Assembly: GCA_903863885.1 (NCBI GenBank)
Contig: CAIPEB010000434.1
Location: 1-42,220 of the forward strand
Direction: 5' to 3'
Source: an uncultured Planctomycetaceae bacterium
GTDB taxonomy: Bacteria > Planctomycetota > Planctomycetia > Pirellulales > Pirellulaceae
DNA length: 42,220 bases
Positions 15,673 to 23,066 of this stretch are shown here, piece after piece. Made by a program: the position numbers and the translations under genes. The notes below the pieces were generated by a model. The model was given only the letters and a program-made list of their open reading frames with translations. It did no database searches and was not told the origin of the DNA. How positions within the stretch are numbered: the stretch's first letter is position 1; each line of letters starts with the position of its first letter.

Positions 15673-17007
15673 ATGCGTCTGGTCAGTCCCTTATTCTCAC
15701 GGTGCGGTGCGATGGCAGGGCTTTGCCTTCTCGACGGGCGGCGATGGATCTCGCGGGATCTGCAGACAAGGCGCAGAATTCTGCATCGCAGGAACTGGCC
15801 GCTTGCCGGTTTGACGCTGGTCTGTGCCGCGAGTTTCGCCGTGCAGGCCATTGCTGCAGATGCCGCACTGGCCCCGGTTCCCCCGCCGGTCTCGCAAGCC
15901 CCGGCGACCTCCGCGCCTGCGGCGAACCCGGTGTCACCGGAGGCCCCGGAGGCCTCGGAGGCCAAGCTTGAGCCGCAGACCGAAGACCAGCGGGACCAAC
16001 TGTTCCGCGAGATTTCCGAGGAAGTAGCTGCCCTGGAAAAACAGGGTAATCTGCTGAAAAAAGTCGTCCGTGCGGTGACGCCCAGCGTCGTTCACATCGA
16101 GACAGTCAAACGGACTCAGGTTTCGTATACCCGCCGCACGCGCGAGGAAGCCGGTTCCGGAGTGATCATCAAGATGCGGTCGCAGACGTACGTGCTGACG
16201 AATCGGCACGTCGTGGACGAAGCGGTTGCCGGCGATATCAACATTCGCCTCGCGGACGGGCGCGTGTTGCATCCCGAGGAAATTTCGTCGGATCGCCGCA
16301 CGGACGTGGCCGTTTTAAAGGTGACGGCCGCGGATCTGATTCCGGCCCATTTGGGCAACAGCAAGAACATCGAGATCGGCGACTTTGTGTTGGCCGTCGG
16401 GAGTCCGTTCGGGCTCAGCCACTCGGTGACTTACGGCATCATCTCCGCCACGGGGCGCCGCAATCTGGACCTGGGCGACGGCAGCATCCGTTCCCAGGAC
16501 TTCTTCCAGACCGATGCGGCGATCAACCCGGGCAACAGCGGCGGGCCGCTGTTGAACCTCCGGGGCGAAGTGATCGGGATCAATACCGCAATCGCGAGCA
16601 GCTCCGGCGGCAGCGAGGGAATCGGTTTCACGATTCCGATCAACATGGCGCTGACCGTGGCTCAGCAACTGGTCGACCAAGGCCACGCATCGCGGTCGTA
16701 CCTCGGCGTGCGATTGAACGACCGTTTCGGGCAGGCCGAGGCGGCCCAACTGGGAATGGCAAGACCTCAGGGAGCGATGGTGACCGGCGTCACCCCGAAC
16801 ACGCCCGCCGCGAAAGCCGATCTGCAACCGGGCGACGTCGTGCTGGAATTCGACGGCCGTGAAATCGAGGACGACCAGCACCTGATCCAGGTCGTTGGCT
16901 ACACGGGCGTCGGCAAGGAAGTCGAAATGATCGTCCTGCGTGCCGGCAAGAAGATCCGGCTCCGCATCGTGCTCGAGGACCGGAGCCGATTCGAGTCAGA
17001 CGGCTGA
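15673..17007 (+). CDS. HtrA/DegP-type serine protease with one PDZ domain
   Basis: This 444-residue periplasmic protease has a basic N-terminus, then a hydrophobic signal or anchor segment at about residues 43-62 (WPLAGLTLVCAASFAVQAIA). A Pro/Ala linker and a short coiled region come before the trypsin-like domain. The catalytic triad is complete: His179 in NRHVVD, Asp211 in DRRTDVAVL and Ser289 in NPGNSGGP. One PDZ domain follows (about 345-435) with SYLGVRLN and GAMVTGVTPNTPAAKADLQPG. It would degrade or sense misfolded envelope proteins. The signal peptide begins about 40 residues in, so a later start such as ATG at 15712 is possible, especially as a hairpin blocks the usual ribosome-binding position at 15652-15671. 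Confidence 0.9.
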   Translation: MRLVSPLFSRCGAMAGLCLLDGRRWISRDLQTRRRILHRRNWPLAGLTLVCAASFAVQAIAADAALAPVPPPVSQAPATSAPAANPVSPEAPEASEAKLEPQTEDQRDQLFREISEEVAALEKQGNLLKKVVRAVTPSVVHIETVKRTQVSYTRRTREEAGSGVIIKMRSQTYVLTNRHVVDEAVAGDINIRLADGRVLHPEEISSDRRTDVAVLKVTAADLIPAHLGNSKNIEIGDFVLAVGSPFGLSHSVTYGIISATGRRNLDLGDGSIRSQDFFQTDAAINPGNSGGPLLNLRGEVIGINTAIASSSGGSEGIGFTIPINMALTVAQQLVDQGHASRSYLGVRLNDRFGQAEAAQLGMARPQGAMVTGVTPNTPAAKADLQPGDVVLEFDGREIEDDQHLIQVVGYTGVGKEVEMIVLRAGKKIRLRIVLEDRSRFESDG

Positions 17008-17233
17008 ACGGCGGCATACTGGCGGCGCGACCAACACGAGTCGTCCAGGGGGCAGAATTCAGATCGGTGCGCTCCGCTGCTGCACCCGCCCGCTGGATTC
17101 AGTTCTCATCTCATCAGCACGCGCCATTGAGAACCCCGTCTGTCCGTTCCAGTCCCCGAAGGTAGAATTCAACAACGCCGGACCGGGCTGACCTCGGGAA
17201 CGACTTTTCGAAAAATCCTCCGCGTTGCATCAC

Positions 17234-17434
17234 ATGACGCCTGAAGCCGCCCTGCAGAAACAGATTGAGCAGTACCGGCAGATGACCGGTGAACAGCGGT
17301 TAGCGATCGCACTGAATCTCCACGAGTTCGCCTGCAACATCGCGCGTGAGGGAATTCGGCGTCAATTCCCCGAGGCGACGGCGGAGGAAGTGGAGCGACA
17401 CCTTCGGCGCCGCATCGAGTTGAGCCGGCCATGA
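17234..17434 (+). CDS. Small Rv0078B/MenA1-like antitoxin
   Basis: This is a 66-residue mainly helical, charged protein beginning MTPEAALQKQIEQYRQMTGE and containing RLAIALNLHEFACNIAREGI. The MTGEQRL...LHE...AREGIRR pattern is what I recall for the Rv0078B-related antitoxin family. Its stop codon overlaps the start of the following nucleotidyltransferase in an ATGA arrangement, the usual translational coupling of toxin-antitoxin pairs. ATG at 17234 is preferred to a TTG at 17225. The protein would neutralise the toxin by binding, although the mechanism cannot be read from the sequence. Family assignment is from memory and should be verified. Confidence 0.7.
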   Translation: MTPEAALQKQIEQYRQMTGEQRLAIALNLHEFACNIAREGIRRQFPEATAEEVERHLRRRIELSRP

Positions 17435-18003
17435 GATCCGAAAGCGAGTTCCTGATCGATGTGCTCGCTCGGCTCAATGCAGTTGGGGTCCATTACATGC
17501 TGACTGGCTCGATGGCCAGCAATTACTGGGGGATCCCGCGAACCACACACGATCTCGACTTCGTCCTCGTGTTGAACGCGGACCAGGTCAACCAGTTTGT
17601 TGCGGCGTTTGACCGAGGTTTCTTCATTCAGCCCGAGTCGGTCCGCTCCGCCTTTCGGCCGCCTTTCCAATTCAACGTCCTCGACGACCAATCAGCGCTC
17701 AAAGCCGACTTCTGGATCCTTCGAAAGAACGCCTTCGAACGGACTGCCTTCAGTCGTCGTGTGCAGGTGACCTTGTTCGGCGTCGCTGCATGGATTTCTG
17801 CTGCTGAAGACGTGATTCTCCACAAGCTCTATTGGAACCAACTCTCCCCGTCGGAACGGCAACTGGGCGATGCTGCCGGCGTGTACGCCGTGCAATCCGG
17901 CGCGCTCGACGCCGGTTACCTCCGGCAATGGGCAGAAAGTCTGGGCGTCCAACACGATCTTGAAGGTCTGGTCACCGGCAAGATCAGGCCGAAGACCACT
18001 TGA
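17431..18003 (+). CDS. MenT1-like nucleotidyltransferase toxin
   Basis: This 190-residue protein has the DNA polymerase beta-type nucleotidyltransferase signature: TGSMASNYWG followed by THDLDFVLVL (the GS...DxD motif), and a third acidic residue in ALKADFWIL. A helical C-terminal part follows with AEDVILHKLYW, a segment typical of AbiEii/MenT/DUF6036-type proteins. MenT toxins of Mycobacterium tuberculosis add nucleotides to tRNA acceptor ends and block translation. The 4-bp overlap with the upstream small gene and that gene's likeness to MenA1 (Rv0078B) support a MenAT-type pair. It could instead be a nucleotidyltransferase without toxicity. Confidence 0.75.
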   Translation: MRSESEFLIDVLARLNAVGVHYMLTGSMASNYWGIPRTTHDLDFVLVLNADQVNQFVAAFDRGFFIQPESVRSAFRPPFQFNVLDDQSALKADFWILRKNAFERTAFSRRVQVTLFGVAAWISAAEDVILHKLYWNQLSPSERQLGDAAGVYAVQSGALDAGYLRQWAESLGVQHDLEGLVTGKIRPKTT

Positions 18004-18156
18004 GACCTGCTGCCGAAGGTGCAATCGCCGAGGTGCTCCTTGTCTCCCCCCCCGACAACGAGCTGAAGCAACTGCCCTATCGTGATCGCAACGGGGCGCG
18101 AAAAATGACTCGCCTCAGGTAGGCAAGTAAACCGCTTTCGACGACCGTTCCCAAGC

Positions 18157-18181
18157 AGCCTTGCCGGAAACCAGCAAGGCT
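18157..18181. terminator. Hairpin between convergent genes
   Basis: AGCCTTGC at 18157-18164 pairs perfectly with GCAAGGCT at 18174-18181 across a 9-nt loop. It lies between the nucleotidyltransferase (ending at 18003) and the oppositely oriented nucleoside hydrolase (ending at 18207). No long T-run follows on either strand, so any termination would be weak. Confidence 0.4.
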
Positions 18182-18206
18182 TGATCCAAGAGACCACGCG
18201 ACCGGT

Positions 18207-19148
18207 TCAGGTTGCCCGGCCTGCTTCCGCGAGCGAGCGGACGATGCAGTCTCTGGCGGCGGCCGGGTCGACCTCCATTGCCACTTCCATGTTGGCCGGC
18301 CAGGTCTGCTTCGACCGGCGGTCGAAAACGGTGGCTCCCTGCGTGAGTTCTCCGCGTACTTCCACGTTGCCCGCCATTTCCACGGTCTCGAACAGTTCGG
18401 GTTGAACTGCCGCCAGGAGCGCGACGGCGCCGTGCAGATAGATGCTCTCGCGCCCCAATTCCTGGATGTGAGCGCGGAATGAGAAGGGGAGCAGTCGTCG
18501 CAGCAGTTTGCCTGCCCGCGTCATTTCGTCGGGAAGTTCTTCCATCAGCCCGAGCGTGAAAACGACTCTCTGCGTGACGTCCAGGGGAATCAGCGTCTTG
18601 GTCGTCCGCGACTGGAAAACTTCCCGTGCGGAAACCGGATCGTAATGCATGTTCAGTTCAGCGGCCGGCGTGACGTTTCCTCCCACCCGCACGCTGCCCC
18701 CGGTGATGATGATGCGGCTCACCAGATTGAGGAACTCTGGATCTCGCTTGATCGCCCGAGCGACGTTGGTGAGCGGACCGAGGCACACGATCGTGACGGA
18801 TTCGGGAGCGGCGCGAACTTCGTCGCACAGGATCTTGTCGGAGGGACGCTGCTGGTGCAGTCGCGATACCTTGAAATCGTTGTTCCCCAGGCCGTCCGCT
18901 CCGTGCATGCGATTGCCGGAGAATTCAGGCGGATCATCCAGTTCGCCCGCGACACCCAGTCTTGGAAGCCGCGGCGGGTCCAACAGGTCGACGATGGCCT
19001 GCACGTTGCGACTGGCCTGATCCGCGGACACATTTCCCTGAACCGCCGTGACAGCCAGTACTTCCAGCCGCGGGTCGAACAGCGCCATGCAGAGTGCAAC
19101 GGCGTCATCGATTCCGGGGTCGCAATCTATTATTACCTTTCTCGTCAT
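18207..19148 (-). CDS. Inosine-uridine preferring nucleoside hydrolase family protein
   Basis: This 313-residue enzyme starts MTRKVIIDCDPGIDDAVAL, where Asp8, Asp10, Asp14 and Asp15 form the DxDxxxDD calcium-binding signature of nucleoside N-ribohydrolases. Later family segments are also present: ITGGSVRVGGNVTPAAELNM and the Asp of EFN/ELN-(MH)YDPVSAREVF. It would split ribonucleosides into base and ribose for salvage. No signal peptide is seen. The start codon lies only 8 bp downstream of a candidate -10 box, so the message may be almost leaderless. It converges with the MenT-like gene and diverges from trpD. Confidence 0.92.
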   Translation of the reverse strand: MTRKVIIDCDPGIDDAVALCMALFDPRLEVLAVTAVQGNVSADQASRNVQAIVDLLDPPRLPRLGVAGELDDPPEFSGNRMHGADGLGNNDFKVSRLHQQRPSDKILCDEVRAAPESVTIVCLGPLTNVARAIKRDPEFLNLVSRIIITGGSVRVGGNVTPAAELNMHYDPVSAREVFQSRTTKTLIPLDVTQRVVFTLGLMEELPDEMTRAGKLLRRLLPFSFRAHIQELGRESIYLHGAVALLAAVQPELFETVEMAGNVEVRGELTQGATVFDRRSKQTWPANMEVAMEVDPAAARDCIVRSLAEAGRAT

Positions 19149-19156
19149 AGCTCAGG

Positions 19157-19185
19157 ATTGTATGATTCGAGCGGTCTGTGAACAA
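19157..19185 (-). promoter_or_regulatory. Candidate promoter for the nucleoside hydrolase gene
   Basis: On the minus strand TTGTTC (19185-19180) is followed after exactly 17 bp by TACAAT (19162-19157), a five-of-six -10 match. The ATG begins at 19148, so transcription would start within a few bases of the start codon and give a leaderless or very short leader message. Confidence 0.5.
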
Positions 19186-19217
19186 GCTTGCACTTGTCGA
19201 ATCGCGAGGAGCCTCGA

Positions 19218-20231
19218 TTGGTTCAGTCTGCGTTGGAAACCGTCGCCAGCGGGCGTAATCTCTCGTTTCAAGAGATGGATGGCGTCATCGACCAGATCAT
19301 GCAGGGGCGATGTTCGGACCAGGAAATCGTCCGTTTTCTCGTGGCACTCAGTGCGAAGGGGGAGAGCGTCGAGGAGCTTGCGGGTGCGGCCGCCGCGCTG
19401 CGAAAGCACATGACGCCGATTCGTTCGCGGCACACATGTCTGATTGATACCTGCGGCACGGGAGGAGACGCGTCTCACACATTCAACATCAGCACAGCGG
19501 CTGCGATCGTAACGGCCGCTGCGGGCACGCCCGTGGCGAAGCATGGCAACCGGAGCGCCTCCAGTCGCTCAGGATCGGCCGATGTGCTGGCGGAGTTGGG
19601 CGTCGACATTCTGGCGCCCGTAAATGTCGTGGAACGGTGCCTGGACGAGTTGGGGATCGGTTTCTGCTTTGCCCCCCAGTTGCATCCGTCGATGAAGAAC
19701 GTGGCCGCGGCGAGGAAGCAGATCGCTGCTCCCACGATCTTCAATCTGATCGGCCCGCTGTGCAATCCGGCATCCGCTCCGTTCCAGCTTCTGGGCGTGG
19801 GCAGGCCGCATCTCCAATCCCGCATGGCTTCCGCATTGGCAATTCTGCAGACCAAACGCGCCATTGTGGTTACGGGGGAAGACGGATTAGACGAAGTGAC
19901 GCTCAGCGGCGCGACGCGGGTGATCGAGGTTTCTTCGGAAGGAATGAGCAACTTCACTTGGCAGCCTCACGATTTCGCGCTCGCAGTGAGCGGTCGCGAG
20001 TCCCTGCAGATCGACGGGCCCGCTGCCAGTGCGGCCTTGATTCGAAAGGTGCTGGCGGGCGAGTCTGGTCCGCCTCGCGATATCGTGCTCGCCAACTCCG
20101 CGGCCGCTGTCTGGGTTGCCAGTTCGGGATTATCGCTGACCGAGTGCATGCTTCGAGCGGTCGAGGCAATCGACAGCGGCGATGCCTCGCGACTGCTGTC
20201 GCGGTTGGCGGTCCTCAGTCACAGTCGCTGA
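19218..20231 (+). CDS. trpD: Anthranilate phosphoribosyltransferase
   Basis: This protein of about 337 residues joins anthranilate to PRPP in tryptophan synthesis. The family motifs are clear: IDTCGTGGDASHTFNIST, which binds PRPP diphosphate, then KHGNRSASSRSGSADVLAELG, HPSMKNVAAARK, and TIFNLIGPLCNPA. Both metal-binding acidic residues in the DGLDE segment are present (TGEDGLDEVTL). TTG at 19218 is chosen because GAGGAG at 19206-19211 is well spaced; a TTG at 19188 is in frame but lacks such a site. The gene stands alone, away from any other trp gene in the window, so tryptophan genes are scattered in this genome. Confidence 0.93.
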   Translation: MVQSALETVASGRNLSFQEMDGVIDQIMQGRCSDQEIVRFLVALSAKGESVEELAGAAAALRKHMTPIRSRHTCLIDTCGTGGDASHTFNISTAAAIVTAAAGTPVAKHGNRSASSRSGSADVLAELGVDILAPVNVVERCLDELGIGFCFAPQLHPSMKNVAAARKQIAAPTIFNLIGPLCNPASAPFQLLGVGRPHLQSRMASALAILQTKRAIVVTGEDGLDEVTLSGATRVIEVSSEGMSNFTWQPHDFALAVSGRESLQIDGPAASAALIRKVLAGESGPPRDIVLANSAAAVWVASSGLSLTECMLRAVEAIDSGDASRLLSRLAVLSHSR

Positions 20232-20285
20232 ATTCGGTCGTTTCTTCCTGTTTCGCTCAGTTTACCTTGAAGGAGAATTCGCTAA

Positions 20286-20645
20286 TATCCGAAAAGTAGT
20301 ACGGTCGAATTGACGGGCATGCCGATCCTCGAGGCCGCTATTGTTCTGCCGTTAATCCTCGGCATTGGAGTGGACAATGGCGTGCACTTCGTTCATGATT
20401 TTACCGATCAGCGGCACGGGTACCGGCTGTCGAATTCGACGGCCTGGGCCGTCTTGTGGTGTGCGACGACGACCGTCACCGGTTTTGGCAGCATGACGAT
20501 TTCCGGCCAGCGGGGGCTGTAGTCCCTCGGACTGGGGCTGACGGTGGACGTCAGCTGCCGTCTGGTGACTTCCCTGTTTGCGTTTCCGCCGCTGCTGACG
20601 CTGCTCCGACCGGCTTCTCAGCCGCCGAGTGACGTGATAGGTTAA
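20286..20645 (+). pseudogene. Remnant of an RND/MMPL family transporter C-terminus
   Basis: The frame reads ILGIGVDNGVHFVHDF and then ATTTVTGFGSMTISGQRGL, which is the C-terminal membrane-domain signature of MMPL/RND exporters (GIGVDNGIH and GFG). A TAG at 20520-20522 interrupts it, after which the same frame continues with SLGLGLTVDVSCRLVTSLFA and FPPLLTLL to a TAA at 20643-20645. An in-frame stop precedes the fragment at 20283-20285 and no N-terminal part exists upstream. Full-length members have 750 or more residues, so this is a decayed remnant. There is no ribosome binding site or credible start. Confidence 0.75.
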
Positions 20646-20689
20646 GCGGTTTGACAAGTAGTCTTTCTGATAAATAGGAGTTCCCTGGA

Positions 20690-20788
20690 ATGGCGAAACC
20701 GCAGCGGAAAATCAAGAAAGCGAACCATGGCCGGCGTCCGGCGAACGCTCGGGCTCGCAAAGCGAAACGACAGAAGGTCCGCACCTGA
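20690..20788 (+). CDS. 32-residue highly basic protein
   Basis: ATG at 20690 is preceded by TAGGAG (20675-20680), a good ribosome binding site at 9 bp. The 32-residue product starts MAKPQRKIKKANHGRRPANA and ends KRQKVRT. It contains 7 Lys and 7 Arg and no acidic residue, so it must bind nucleic acid or another polyanion. The composition recalls very short ribosomal proteins such as bTHX, but I cannot assign a family. It lies between a transporter remnant and a FabZ-like gene. The sequence is ordered and non-repetitive, which argues for a real gene. Confidence 0.6.
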   Translation: MAKPQRKIKKANHGRRPANARARKAKRQKVRT

Positions 20789-20966
20789 TCGTCGGCGGCT
20801 GCGGGATGACCAGGGGCCGCGGCTGACGTCCGATCCAGAAGGCCGTTCTAAGTATCCGTGTCCTGACGTCCGAGTCTGATGTGCGGTATCGGGTATGTCG
20901 CATCGTGACGGGGCCGTAACTGGCCCCATGGTCGCGGCGGCAACCGCGTATGGGGAGGTGCCCACG

Positions 20967-21494
20967 GTGGCTGGGAAAGATCTGATCGTTGATCTGTCCA
21001 CAATCGACTTCAATAATGTGGTCGCGGACATCGACGAGATCCGCAAATACAATCGGCAGCGCTTCGAGATGGAGCAGCTGACGGCAGTTGTTTACGTTGA
21101 CACGGAACGTCATATCTGTGTGGGATATAAGGACTTATCTCACGATGAGTTCTGGGTTCGAGGCCACATTCCCTCGATGCCGCTGATGCCGGGCGTGGTC
21201 ATGCTCGAAGCGGCCGCCCAGATGTGCAGCTACTACGTCCAGAAGCAGAATCTGCTTGGAGCGGAAATGGTGGGCTTCGGGGGCCTTGAGGATGTGCGTT
21301 TCCGCGACCCGGTCCTTCCTGGAAGCCGTCTCGTTTTGATGTCCCAACTGATCAAGGCCCGTCGCGGCCGCATGCTGGTCAGTCGTTTCCAGGGAGTGGT
21401 GGGCGAATCGGTTGTAGTGGAAGGCGTTCTCAAGGGAGTGCCGATCCCTGTCGACATGATTCAGAAACTGCTGCCGCCGGCTGGCGGGCAGTAA
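20967..21494 (+). CDS. FabZ-like 3-hydroxyacyl-ACP dehydratase family protein
   Basis: The hotdog protein of about 175 residues carries the FabZ/FabA active-site helix WVRGHIPSMPLMPGVVMLEA, with catalytic His in GHIP and catalytic Glu in MLEAAAQ. FabZ dehydrates 3-hydroxyacyl-ACP in fatty acid synthesis. The N-terminal section (DLSTIDFNNVVADIDEIRKY and on) is longer than in ordinary FabZ. GTG at 20967 is chosen because GGGGAGG at 20951-20957 precedes it at 9 bp and the protein then starts VAGKDLIVDL; an ATG at 20895 lies further up without support. A 6-bp hairpin (GGGGCC/GGCCCC, 20910-20927) lies upstream. trmB starts 6 bp after the stop, so they are co-transcribed. Confidence 0.83.
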   Translation: MAGKDLIVDLSTIDFNNVVADIDEIRKYNRQRFEMEQLTAVVYVDTERHICVGYKDLSHDEFWVRGHIPSMPLMPGVVMLEAAAQMCSYYVQKQNLLGAEMVGFGGLEDVRFRDPVLPGSRLVLMSQLIKARRGRMLVSRFQGVVGESVVVEGVLKGVPIPVDMIQKLLPPAGGQ

Positions 21495-21500
21495 CGGGTC

Positions 21501-22157
21501 ATGGGACGGCGTTCACTCCCCAAAATCGATCCGAACGTGGATCTGGCCGGTTATTTTCTCGAATGGGAAAGCCTGCCTCGCCCCTGCACGTCTCAGTCGC
21601 TGTTTGGACGCGACGCGCCGTGGGAAATCGAGGTCGGCAGCGGCAAGGGCCTGTTTCTGGCCGGCGCCTCGGCGGCTCGCCCGGGCGTCGATTTCCTGGG
21701 GATCGAATTGGCTTACAAGTACGCCCGTTTTGCGGCCTATCGTCTGGCCAAGCGGGGGGCGGGTAACGTCAAGGTAGCTTGTGCGGACGGGCTGCGGGTC
21801 TTCCACGAATGTGTGCCCGATGATGTGGTGACGGCGGTCCACGTCTACTTCCCCGATCCCTGGTGGAAGAAGCGTCACAAGAAACGTCGCGTGATGAACG
21901 AGGCTTTCCTGGCCGACGTGTACCGCGTGCTGATGCCCGGCGGTGTGCTGCATTTCTGGACGGACGTCCAGGAATACTACGAGACAACTCTGGAACTGAT
22001 CGCGGCCATCGCCAGGTTCGAAGGGCCGCTCTCGGTGGAAGAACGTGCCGCCGAGCACGACCTTGACTATCGCACTCACTTCGAGCGGCGCACGAGATTG
22101 CACGAATTGCCCGTCTATCGGGCCGAATTCCGCAAGCCGCGCGTGAGCGGAATCTGA
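21501..22157 (+). CDS. trmB: tRNA (guanine-N7-)-methyltransferase
   Basis: This 218-residue SAM-dependent enzyme makes m7G46 in tRNA. The SAM-binding loop EVGSGKG is at residues 44-50 and is followed by DFLGIELAYKYA. The family signature VYFPDPWWKKRHKKRRVMN is fully present, and a C-terminal THFERRTRLHELPVYRAEFR closes the domain as in TrmB. The length is normal. It starts 6 bp after the FabZ-like gene and is followed by thyA after 39 bp, so these genes probably form one transcript. Confidence 0.94.
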   Translation: MGRRSLPKIDPNVDLAGYFLEWESLPRPCTSQSLFGRDAPWEIEVGSGKGLFLAGASAARPGVDFLGIELAYKYARFAAYRLAKRGAGNVKVACADGLRVFHECVPDDVVTAVHVYFPDPWWKKRHKKRRVMNEAFLADVYRVLMPGGVLHFWTDVQEYYETTLELIAAIARFEGPLSVEERAAEHDLDYRTHFERRTRLHELPVYRAEFRKPRVSGI

Positions 22158-22196
22158 CCGCTTGTCAGCGAGCGGCCCCACCGGTACAAGTCATTC

Positions 22197-22991
22197 ATGC
22201 GCCCATACCTCGACCTGTTGAAGCTCATCCTCGACCGCGGACTGGCCCGCAGCGACCGCACCGGGACCGGCACGCTCAGCCTGTTCGGGTATCAGATGCG
22301 GTTCGATCTGTCCGAGGGGTTCCCGCTGCTGACGACCAAGAAGCTCCACGTGAAGTCCATCATTCACGAGTTGCTGTGGTTTCTGCGCGGCGAAACCAAC
22401 ATCGCCTATCTGAAGAAGCACGGCGTTTCGATCTGGGACGAATGGGCTGATTCCGAGGGGAACCTGGGGCCGATTTACGGTCACCAGTGGCGCAGCTGGC
22501 GCGGATCGGACGGCCAGACAGTCGATCAAATCCAGCGGGTTGTGGATGAAATTCAGCGCAGCCCGGATTCACGGCGGCTGATCGTCAGCGCCTGGAACGT
22601 AGCCGATGTCGGTTCGATGGCGTTGCCGCCCTGCCACGTGCTGTTTCAGTTTTACGTGGCGGAGGGACGGCTCTCGTGCCAACTGTACCAGCGCAGCGCC
22701 GATTTGTTCCTGGGAGTGCCGTTCAATATCGCCTCGTATTCGCTGCTGACCCTGATGATGGCGCAGGTTGCCGGATTGGCTCCGGGAGATTTCGTGCACA
22801 CGTTCGGCGACGTGCATCTTTACCAGAATCATCTCGAGCAGGCCCGGCTCCAGTTGACGCGCGAGCCGAGGACCCTGCCGCGGATGCGGATCAATCCGGA
22901 CGTGCGATCGATTTTCGAGTTCCGCTACGAGGACTTCGGGCTGGAAGACTACCATCCCCATCCGGGCATCCCGGCGCCGGTGGCTGTGTAA
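22197..22991 (+). CDS. thyA: Thymidylate synthase
   Basis: This 264-residue protein matches the usual length of E. coli ThyA. The catalytic Cys146 lies in [12 protein letters not shown], the folate-binding [11 protein letters not shown] and LLTTKKLH segments are near the N-terminus, and [20 protein letters not shown] follows. It uses methylenetetrahydrofolate to make dTMP and leaves dihydrofolate. The dihydrofolate reductase domain that recycles this product is encoded 75 bp downstream, a common partnership. Confidence 0.96.
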   Translation: MRPYLDLLKLILDRGLARSDRTGTGTLSLFGYQMRFDLSEGFPLLTTKKLHVKSIIHELLWFLRGETNIAYLKKHGVSIWDEWADSEGNLGPIYGHQWRSWRGSDGQTVDQIQRVVDEIQRSPDSRRLIVSAWNVADVGSMALPPCHVLFQFYVAEGRLSCQLYQRSADLFLGVPFNIASYSLLTLMMAQVAGLAPGDFVHTFGDVHLYQNHLEQARLQLTREPRTLPRMRINPDVRSIFEFRYEDFGLEDYHPHPGIPAPVAV

Positions 22992-23066
22992 GCCGGTTCG
23001 GGGCGGGGCCTGCGTTTTGAAATATCCAGAGGGACGCGTCCGGAGGGGCCGGTTGAGCGGGCTGTC

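Noticed and set aside
20651-20676. TTGACA with downstream TAAATA before the 32-residue ORF as a promoter
   Set aside because: The spacing is only 14 bp and the -10 would overlap the ribosome binding site, leaving no room for a transcript start.
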